From assembly GCA_043101835.1 (NCBI GenBank), contig JBICHM010000066.1, forward strand, positions 1 through 5,951: a stretch of 5,951 nt of DNA. The letters run 5' to 3'. Shown one piece after another: positions 1-4,962 of the stretch. Numbering within the stretch: position 1 is the first letter of the stretch; the number at the start of each line of letters is the position of its first letter. The notes under the pieces were generated by a model. The model was given only the letters and a program-made list of their open reading frames with translations. It did not search any database and was not told the origin of the DNA. The DNA comes from JBICHM01 sp043101835. Lineage in GTDB: Bacteria; Planctomycetota; Phycisphaerae; Phycisphaerales; UBA1924. The position numbers and the translations under genes were made by a program.

Positions 1-98
1 ATCAGGATACCGCCTGCGCGCGCATCGCGCCGACCGTCTCCTGTGACCCGGGGGGCGCCCGGCCCCGACAGAAGATCGTCCTTCAGCCCGGAGCCCCT
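1..98. other. Upstream flank without a complete gene
   Basis: No complete gene fits here. In frame 2 an open stretch ends at a TGA at 44-46 and could be the last 14 codons of a gene lying to the left, but the piece is too short to identify. Just after that stop, CCGGG (48-52) and CCCGG (58-62) can pair as a 5-bp, all-GC stem around a 5-base loop. No T-tract follows, so it is at best a weak terminator candidate. The reading frame of the following TolC-like gene is also open from base 3, but it contains no ATG or GTG before base 138 and only one TTG, at 99. Confidence 0.35.
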
Positions 99-128
99 TT
101 GACCGCTGCACGAACCAATCAATACCCT
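99..128 (+). promoter_or_regulatory. Candidate sigma70-type promoter of the TolC-like gene
   Basis: TTGACC at 99-104 matches the -35 consensus TTGACA in five of six positions. TACCCT at 123-128 resembles a -10 box (TAnnnT), and the spacer between them is 18 bases. Transcription would then begin around base 135, only a few bases before the ATG at 138, giving a nearly leaderless mRNA. If so, the TTG at 99 is the -35 box rather than a start codon. The competing reading is that GGAG at 90-93, five bases before TTG 99, is a ribosome binding site. Confidence 0.45.
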
Positions 129-137
129 CTCCTCACC

Positions 138-1994
138 ATGCCACACCACCACCTGCGTCGCCCGTCGGGCGTGCTCCCCCCTTCCCGACACGTTGCACGC
201 ATGCTCGCCTGCCTTCCGGTCGCGGCGCTCGCCGCCGTCTCGGGCTGCGCAACCCCCTTCACCGACACGCCCGCGACCGATGAGGTTCGAGCGTCCCTGC
301 TCGAAGCGGTCCGCGATGACGCCCTGGGTGGGCGCGAGGACCCCGGGATCCACCCGCTCACGCGAAACGCGGGCGATCTGGGCCTCTCCGCCGAGCGGAT
401 CGACGAACTCCAACGCACCAGCGGCTTGCGCTCCTACGCCAGCGCCCCGGGCGAACTCGGCGGCACGCTGCCCGACGACCTGCTCGGGGGCGAGGGCGCG
501 GAGGTCGAGATCACCCTCGACGACGCCATCGCCATGGCCGTCCGCAACAACCTCGCCGGGCAGTCGGCGCGACTCGATCCCGCCATCGCCGCCGAGGAGC
601 GCATCGTCGCCGACGCCGCATTCGACTGGCTGCTCTTCGCCGACGCCGGGCTGGGGCGCAATGACAACCCCAGCCCCGTGCCGATCGTCAACGGCGTGCC
701 CGTCGGCACCGCCCTCAATCGCAGCGACTTCTTCGACGCCACCGTCGGCGTGCAGCGCCTGACGCGCGACGGCGGCGTCGTGACGGCCACCACCACGGTC
801 GACATCTTCAACAACAAGAGTCCCGGCTTCAGCCGCGACCCCGACCCCGCCTACACGGCCGACCTCGACCTGACGCTCAGCCAGCCCCTCGCGCGGGGCT
901 TCGGGCGCGATGTGAACCTCGCCGAGGTGCGCCTCGCCGACAACGCCACGCTCGCCGCGACCGAAACCCTGCGGCGCACGCTCATGGACGTCATCACCGA
1001 GACCGAGCGCGCCTACTGGGCGCTCGCGCTTGCGCGATATGAACTCCGCGTGCGCGAACGCCTGCTCGAGCGCGGCATCGAGACGCGCGACGCGCTGCGC
1101 GGGCGCCTCGACTTCGACGTCACCCAGGCCGAACTCTCCGACGCCGTCGCCACCGTCGAGCAGCGCCGCGCCGATGTCATCCGCGCCGCGAATCGCGTGC
1201 GCACCCGCTCCGACGAACTGAAGCGCATCCTCAACGACCCGGCCGAGCCCCTCGCCGGCGAGACACTGCTGATCCCCGCCGGAATCCCGGCCGACACCCC
1301 GATCGAGTTCAGCCTCGTCGATTCTCTCTCGGGCGCCCTGAACCAGCGCCCGGAGATCCGCATCGCTGAACTGGGGATCCGCGACGCCGACATCCGCGAG
1401 GCCGTGGCGCGCGACGCGCGACTGCCGCTGGTGAATCTCGACGCGGCGGTCAACCTCACCGGCCTCGAGGACGACGCCTTCGACGCGTACGAAGAGGCAT
1501 TCGAGACGGACTTCTTCGACGCCGCGATCGGCCTCCGCTACGAGCAGCCCATCGGCAACCGCGCCGCCGAAGCCGCGCTGCGCCGTGCCCGCCTCGAGCG
1601 CCTGCGCACCATCGTCGACTACCGCGACGCCGTGCAGGGCGTGGTGCTGGATGTCAAAACCGCGCTGCGCAACGTCGCGACGAACTACCGCCTCGTCGAG
1701 CAGACGCGCATCTTCCGACTCGCCGCGGCCGAGAACCTCCGCGCCCTCCAGGCCGAGGAGGAGACCATCCGCTCGCTCACGCCGGAGTTCCTGAACCTCA
1801 AACTCCAGCGCCAGGAAGCGCACGCGCTCGCGGAGTTCGAGGATGCGCAGTCGCTGACCGATTACGCCACCAGCCTCGCCGACCTCGACCGCGCCGTCGG
1901 GCGCACGCTCGAGCGCCGCGGCGTGACGGTGGTCGTGCCCGAGGGCAGTGTGGCCGACGAGTTCCTCCGGGGCGAAGACGACCCGCGCAACTGA
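138..1994 (+). CDS. TolC-family outer-membrane efflux lipoprotein
   Basis: This 618-residue protein looks like the outer-membrane channel of a tripartite efflux or type I secretion system. Numbered from ATG 138, an Arg-containing n-region precedes a short hydrophobic segment (MLACLPVAALAAVSGC) ending in a lipobox V34-S35-G36-C37, with Ala at +2, which predicts a lipid-anchored envelope protein. Residues 38-124 form an acidic linker. The TolC fold follows, opening with ITLDDAIAMAVRNN near 125-138. Its two pseudo-repeats show matching strand motifs, DFFDATVGV (about 197-205) and DFFDAAIGL (about 458-466). SQPLARGFGR lies near 248-257 and the characteristic EQPIGNRAAEAALRRARLE near 469-487. Long charged helices reach a closing DLDRAVGRTL at 582-591. 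The start is uncertain: ATG 138 is chosen for the promoter before it, but TTG 99 (631 residues, GGAG upstream) and ATG 201 are possible. No membrane-fusion or inner-membrane pump gene is in view, so the substrate is unknown. Confidence 0.88.
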   Translation: MPHHHLRRPSGVLPPSRHVARMLACLPVAALAAVSGCATPFTDTPATDEVRASLLEAVRDDALGGREDPGIHPLTRNAGDLGLSAERIDELQRTSGLRSYASAPGELGGTLPDDLLGGEGAEVEITLDDAIAMAVRNNLAGQSARLDPAIAAEERIVADAAFDWLLFADAGLGRNDNPSPVPIVNGVPVGTALNRSDFFDATVGVQRLTRDGGVVTATTTVDIFNNKSPGFSRDPDPAYTADLDLTLSQPLARGFGRDVNLAEVRLADNATLAATETLRRTLMDVITETERAYWALALARYELRVRERLLERGIETRDALRGRLDFDVTQAELSDAVATVEQRRADVIRAANRVRTRSDELKRILNDPAEPLAGETLLIPAGIPADTPIEFSLVDSLSGALNQRPEIRIAELGIRDADIREAVARDARLPLVNLDAAVNLTGLEDDAFDAYEEAFETDFFDAAIGLRYEQPIGNRAAEAALRRARLERLRTIVDYRDAVQGVVLDVKTALRNVATNYRLVEQTRIFRLAAAENLRALQAEEETIRSLTPEFLNLKLQRQEAHALAEFEDAQSLTDYATSLADLDRAVGRTLERRGVTVVVPEGSVADEFLRGEDDPRN

Positions 1995-1995
1995 C

Positions 1996-3342
1996 TCACG
2001 CCTTGCCGGGGCCCCGGATCGCCCGGATCTCCGCAAGGATCTCGCGCATCTTCGCCTCGTACCCCTGCGCGCTCGGCTCGTAGTACGTCTTCTCGACGCC
2101 CAGGTAGGCCTGCTCGGTGACGCCCCCGACGCTGGTGCGGGTCCTGGCGTTGTGGGCGTACTCGTAGCCCTTGCCCTCGGCGGCGCTGCCGGCGCTCTCG
2201 ACCTTGTTCGGGTCGCGCAGGTGCAGCGGGACGGGGATCGTCCGCCCCTCGCGCACATCGGCGAGGGCCGCGTCGATCGCCACATACGAGGCGTTGCTCT
2301 TGGGCGCGAGCGCGAGGTAGACGACGCACTGCCCGATCGTGATCCGCGCCTCGGGCATGCCGATGCGCTCCACCAGGCTCCAGCACGCCTCGGCGACCAT
2401 GACCGCGCGCGGGTCGGCGTTGCCGATGTCCTCGCTCGCCAGGATCGCCAGGCGCCGGCAGATGAAGCGCGGGTCCTCCCCGCTCTCGAGCATCCGCGCC
2501 ACCCAGTAGAGCGCGGCGTCGGGATCCGACCCCCGCACACTCTTGATCAGCGCGCTGGCGTGGTCGTAATGCTGGTCGCCCTGCCGGTCGTACACCATCG
2601 CCTTGCGCTGGATCGACTCCTGCGCATCGGCCAGCGTGATTCGCACCGAGCCATCCTGTTGCGGGGCGCTGGCGACGGCGACCTCCAGCGCCGAGAGCGC
2701 CCGGCGCGCATCCCCGTCGGCGATGCGCGCCCAGTGCGCGATGGCGTCATCGTCGACCTGCAGGTCCATGCGTCCGTAGCCGCGCTCGGAGTCGGCGATC
2801 GCCCGGCGCAGCAGCGCATCGAGCGCCGCTTCATCGAGCGACTCCAGCCGGAACACCGTGCTGCGGCTCACCAGCGCGCTGTTGACGGTGAACATCGGGT
2901 TCTCCGTCGTCGCGCCGATGAGGATGATCACCCCGCGCTCGACATCGGCCAGCAGCACATCCTGCTGGGCGCGCGTGAAGCGGTGGATCTCGTCGAGGAA
3001 GAGGACCGTGCGCCGCCCGCTGTCGGCGAGGCGCGCCCTCGCGTCGTCGATGATCTGGCGGATGCGCTGGACGCCCACGCTCGCGGCGTTCTCGCGCTCG
3101 AAGGTGGCGTCCACCTGCTTCGCGACCACTTCGGCGAGCGTCGTCTTCCCCGTGCCCGGCGGGCCGTGCAGGATGACGCTCGTCAGGCGCCCGGCCTGCA
3201 GCATGCGGCGCAGCAGCCGCCCCTCGCCGAGGATGTGCGCCTGCCCGACGAACTCGTCGAGCGAGCGCGGGCGCATGCGCGCCGCCAGCGGCAAGGCGCC
3301 GGCCAGGGCGCGATCGCGTCGGTCCTGCCAGAGGTCGGCCAT
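1996..3342 (-). CDS. rarA: Replication-associated recombination protein RarA (MgsA/WRNIP1 family AAA+ ATPase)
   Basis: RarA is a cytoplasmic, clamp-loader-like ATPase acting at stalled or gapped replication forks, conserved as RarA/MgsA in bacteria, Mgs1 in yeast and WRNIP1 in humans. The 448-residue product has the normal family length and every expected motif. PLAARMRP lies at 18-25, Walker A GPPGTGKT at 60-67 and Walker B VLFLDEIHRF at 113-122. Sensor 1 GATTENP is at 143-149, the arginine finger in NSALVSR at 154-160 and sensor 2 GDARRALSALE at 210-220. The C-terminal half carries the conserved KSVRGSDPDAALYW (267-280) and ASEDIGNADPRA (302-313) of the tetramerisation region. ATG 3342 is chosen because the PLAARMRP block sits at the family-typical distance from it. 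The frame stays open upstream to 4533, but that part is antisense to the LON gene and has no RarA similarity. No Shine-Dalgarno is seen; a -10-like TACAGT lies six bases before the ATG. The gene is divergent from the LON gene and convergent with the TolC-like gene. Confidence 0.97.
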   Translation of the reverse strand: MADLWQDRRDRALAGALPLAARMRPRSLDEFVGQAHILGEGRLLRRMLQAGRLTSVILHGPPGTGKTTLAEVVAKQVDATFERENAASVGVQRIRQIIDDARARLADSGRRTVLFLDEIHRFTRAQQDVLLADVERGVIILIGATTENPMFTVNSALVSRSTVFRLESLDEAALDALLRRAIADSERGYGRMDLQVDDDAIAHWARIADGDARRALSALEVAVASAPQQDGSVRITLADAQESIQRKAMVYDRQGDQHYDHASALIKSVRGSDPDAALYWVARMLESGEDPRFICRRLAILASEDIGNADPRAVMVAEACWSLVERIGMPEARITIGQCVVYLALAPKSNASYVAIDAALADVREGRTIPVPLHLRDPNKVESAGSAAEGKGYEYAHNARTRTSVGGVTEQAYLGVEKTYYEPSAQGYEAKMREILAEIRAIRGPGKA

Positions 3343-3348
3343 CGCGGA

Positions 3349-3354
3349 ACTGTA
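3349..3354 (-). promoter_or_regulatory. Candidate -10 box of rarA (leaderless type)
   Basis: On the minus strand the hexamer TACAGT lies six bases upstream of the rarA ATG (3342). This spacing would place the transcription start at or next to the A of the ATG, and there is no Shine-Dalgarno-like sequence. No good TTGACA-like -35 box is found at 16-18 bases. Confidence 0.4.
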
Positions 3355-3365
3355 CGCCGCCCTCG

Positions 3366-3380
3366 TCCGGAAACGCCGGA
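3366..3380. repeat. Short inverted repeat between the divergent rarA and LON promoters
   Basis: TCCGG (3366-3370) and CCGGA (3376-3380) form a perfect 5-bp inverted repeat around AAACG, near the middle of the 69-base divergent intergenic region. It lies upstream of both candidate -10 boxes, where a shared operator could sit. In GC-rich DNA a 5-bp repeat is easily due to chance, so a regulatory role is only a suggestion. Confidence 0.25.
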
Positions 3381-3399
3381 ACTGCTCCTGCGCGACCCC

Positions 3400-3405
3400 T
3401 AGCAT
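3400..3405 (+). promoter_or_regulatory. Candidate -10 box of the LON-domain gene (leaderless type)
   Basis: TAGCAT lies six bases before the ATG at 3412, the same spacing as for rarA on the other strand. The surrounding CCCTAGCATC recurs exactly before the first zinc-ribbon gene at 4149-4158, which supports a real promoter element. No Shine-Dalgarno fits between the hexamer and the ATG, so the mRNA is probably leaderless. No convincing -35 box is seen. Confidence 0.45.
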
Positions 3406-3411
3406 CACCTC

Positions 3412-4131
3412 ATGCCCACGCCCTCCGACATCGTCCGGGTCAACTTCGGCGCGCCGATGCCGCTCTTCCCGCTCGCCGGCGGCGTCCTGCTGCCCCACGC
3501 GGTGCTTCCTCTGCACATCTTCGAGGAGCGCTATCGCCAGATGGTCGAGCACGCGCTCGACCGCGCCGGGCAGATCGCCATGGGCGTTTTCGAGGGCGAC
3601 GAGTGGAAGCACGAGTACCACGGCAACCCGCCCGTGCGCCCCGTCGTCTGCGTCGGCCAGGTGCTCCAGCACGAGAAGCTGCCGGACGGGCGATTCAACA
3701 TCCTGCTCCGGGGCATCTGCCGGGCCCGGATGCGCGAGCACATGCTGCCCGACGACGACCACCAGTACCGGCGCGTGATGCTCGACCCCCTCGAGACCCC
3801 GACCGATGACGACGACGATGCGCACACCCTCCCCGGCGTGCGCGATCGCCTCTGCGCGTGGTTCGGCGAGCCGCCCCTGACCAGCCTCGCCGCCGCCGGC
3901 AGCATCGAGAACCACCTGCAGACCGGCGAACTGCCCATCAGCGCGCTGCTCGACCTCCTGGCGATCACCGTCGTCACCGATCAGGAGATGAAATACCGCC
4001 TGCTCGCCGAGCCGGCAGCGAGCGGTCGAGCCGCGATGATCGAGTCGGAGATCCTGAACCTCCGCAGCCTGCTGTCGCGCGCCGAGCGCCAGCTCGACCC
4101 CGACACGCCGCGCGGCGTCACCTGGAACTGA
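3412..4131 (+). CDS. Stand-alone LON substrate-binding domain protein (LON peptidase N-terminal-like)
   Basis: This cytoplasmic protein of 239 residues has the N-terminal substrate-binding domain of Lon protease but no AAA+ or Ser-Lys protease part. The diagnostic block runs MPLFPLAGGVLLPHAVLPLHIFEERYRQMV at about 16-45, given here only as its key pieces: PLFPL at 17-21, VLLPHAVLPLHIFEERY at 25-41. It is followed by QIAMGVF (54-60), VGQVLQHEKLPDGRFNILLRG (81-101, core GRFNILLRG) and CRARM (103-107). An acidic run TDDDDDAH (131-138) separates the beta-rich part from a helical C-terminal part (about 142-229). Stand-alone LON-domain proteins are common in bacteria, usually without a proven role; substrate recognition or an adaptor function is inferred. 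The ATG at 3412 lies five codons before the conserved domain region begins and directly follows a -10-like TAGCAT. A separate promoter-like motif precedes the next gene, so it may be monocistronic or weakly linked. Confidence 0.92.
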   Translation: MPTPSDIVRVNFGAPMPLFPLAGGVLLPHAVLPLHIFEERYRQMVEHALDRAGQIAMGVFEGDEWKHEYHGNPPVRPVVCVGQVLQHEKLPDGRFNILLRGICRARMREHMLPDDDHQYRRVMLDPLETPTDDDDDAHTLPGVRDRLCAWFGEPPLTSLAAAGSIENHLQTGELPISALLDLLAITVVTDQEMKYRLLAEPAASGRAAMIESEILNLRSLLSRAERQLDPDTPRGVTWN

Positions 4132-4151
4132 ACGGCGCTCCTCCCGCTCCC

Positions 4152-4173
4152 TAGCATCCGGTCGTCGAGGAGG
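4152..4173 (+). promoter_or_regulatory. Candidate -10 box and strong ribosome binding site of the first zinc-ribbon gene
   Basis: TAGCAT at 4152-4157, within CCCTAGCATC, repeats the element before the LON gene. Ten bases later, AGGAGG at 4168-4173 is a full Shine-Dalgarno match six bases ahead of the GTG at 4180, and it decides that start. Transcription would start near 4164, leaving a short leader of about 16 bases. CTGAAC at 4128-4133, 18 bases upstream of the -10, is only a weak -35 candidate. Confidence 0.45.
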
Positions 4174-4179
4174 CCCGCC

Positions 4180-4524
4180 GTGCGCACCACGCTTCGGCCA
4201 ATCGAACGACGAGCGATCCGCGCCGGGGCGCTCGTCTTCGTGTGCGCGGCGCCGCCCTTCGCCGCTTGGCTGCTCGCGCGCGAAGCCCTTACGCCTTCGT
4301 CGCTCATCGGTGCGGCCATCGCGACCTTCGTCGTCGTCGGCATGCTCGGCGCCACCGTCACCACGATGATGCTCCTCGTCGCCAGCCTCCACGGCGCCGA
4401 GGGCGACACCGCGCGACACTGTGCGCACTGCGACTACGACCTCACCGGCGCCCCGGATGATCGCTGCCCGGAGTGCGGCGCCCCGACGACCGACACCGAA
4501 CCACGCATGCTGTGGAAACCGTGA
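4180..4524 (+). CDS. Small two-helix membrane protein with C-terminal zinc ribbon
   Basis: This 114-residue protein has no assigned function. A basic N-terminus (RTTLRPIERRAIR) is followed by two hydrophobic segments at about 14-33 and 41-70. The C-terminal tail carries four cysteines as C81-x2-C84-x11-C96-x2-C99 (CAHCDYDLTG...CPECG), a zinc-ribbon pattern. The positive-inside rule and the reducing needs of a Cys4 site suggest both termini and the zinc ribbon are cytoplasmic. Proteins of this shape with a CxxCxYxLxG...CPECG tail are frequent in planctomycetes, generally annotated as hypothetical. The GTG start is supported by AGGAGG six bases upstream. Its stop overlaps the start of the next gene, which has the same architecture, so the two are probably translationally coupled and may act together. 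The cysteine site may be structural, or bind a nucleic acid or protein partner; nothing in the sequence decides this. Confidence 0.8.
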   Translation: MRTTLRPIERRAIRAGALVFVCAAPPFAAWLLAREALTPSSLIGAAIATFVVVGMLGATVTTMMLLVASLHGAEGDTARHCAHCDYDLTGAPDDRCPECGAPTTDTEPRMLWKP

Positions 4525-4922
4525 ACGACACACCCCCCACCGACGACGCCACGAGCGCCCACGCGCCGGCGAATCGCGCCGACGCCGTCCGCTCGGCGAT
4601 CGAGTGCGCCGTCGTCGTGTCCTTCGCGATGGCGATCCCGCTGGCCTGCCTGCTCATCGCCTGGCGGATCGCGCCCGGCGGCTACGGCAAGGGCGTCGTG
4701 CTGATGGCGGGCCTCACGATGGCAGTCATCACCGTCGGCGCCGGCGTCACCGTCCTCGCGCGCGCCATGAGCGCCGGCGCCCGACGCCGACGCGCCGTCG
4801 CCAATCGCGGGCACTGCCGGCGCTGCGGCTACAACCTCGAGGGCCTGCGTGGCGACACCTGCCCCGAGTGCGGCGCCACGCGCGATCCCGACGCCGGCCT
4901 CGCCGGCTCGGATCGGCACTGA
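4521..4922 (+). CDS. Second two-helix membrane protein with C-terminal zinc ribbon
   Basis: The 133-residue product repeats the plan of its upstream neighbour. After a hydrophilic, Asp/Thr-rich N-terminus (about 1-24) come two predicted membrane helices at about 26-48 and 58-82. A strongly basic stretch, RRRRAVANR (88-96), then leads into a zinc ribbon C99-x2-C102-x11-C114-x2-C117 (CRRCGYNLEGL...CPECG). The basic stretch right after the second helix indicates that the ribbon faces the cytoplasm. The frame is open further upstream, with GTG codons at 4473 and 4512. GTG 4521 is preferred because its GTGA overlap with the preceding stop is a classic coupling arrangement, while the earlier starts would add residues lying inside the neighbour's coding region. 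The identical cysteine spacing in both proteins suggests an old tandem duplication, although the membrane parts share little obvious similarity. The function is unknown. Confidence 0.8.
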   Translation: MNDTPPTDDATSAHAPANRADAVRSAIECAVVVSFAMAIPLACLLIAWRIAPGGYGKGVVLMAGLTMAVITVGAGVTVLARAMSAGARRRRAVANRGHCRRCGYNLEGLRGDTCPECGATRDPDAGLAGSDRH

Positions 4923-4930
4923 CTCGCGGC

Positions 4931-4953
4931 TACACTCCGCGAATCAGGAAGGA
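4931..4953 (+). promoter_or_regulatory. Candidate -10 box and ribosome binding site of the HD-domain gene
   Basis: TACACT at 4931-4936 lies in the 40-base gap after the second zinc-ribbon gene and has the form of a -10 box. AGGAAGGA at 4946-4953 is a Shine-Dalgarno-like run ending nine bases before the ATG at 4963, and it supports that start. The HD gene therefore may have its own promoter. No good -35 box is seen, and read-through from the zinc-ribbon pair is also possible because no terminator hairpin lies in the gap. Confidence 0.4.
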
Positions 4954-4962
4954 TTGCTCCGC

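Noticed and set aside
48..62. GC-rich hairpin as a rho-independent terminator
   Set aside because: The stem is only 5 bp and no T-tract follows it; such palindromes are common at this GC content.
1948..3402. 484-codon open frame on the plus strand
   Set aside because: It lies antisense to rarA and is the expected shadow of a GC-rich gene. The translation has His/Arg/Asp/Ala-biased low complexity and no recognisable motif.
2858..3778. 306-codon open frame on the plus strand
   Set aside because: It crosses from antisense rarA into an alternative frame of the LON gene, spanning two real genes and the promoter region. The translation is Ser/Arg/Cys-rich with no domain.
3343..4533. N-terminal extension of the rarA frame on the minus strand, giving an 845-residue protein
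   Set aside because: The added 397 residues are antisense to the well-supported LON and first zinc-ribbon genes, are low-complexity Arg/Gly/Ala/Glu-rich, and lack RarA similarity. The PLAARMRP block fits a start at 3342.
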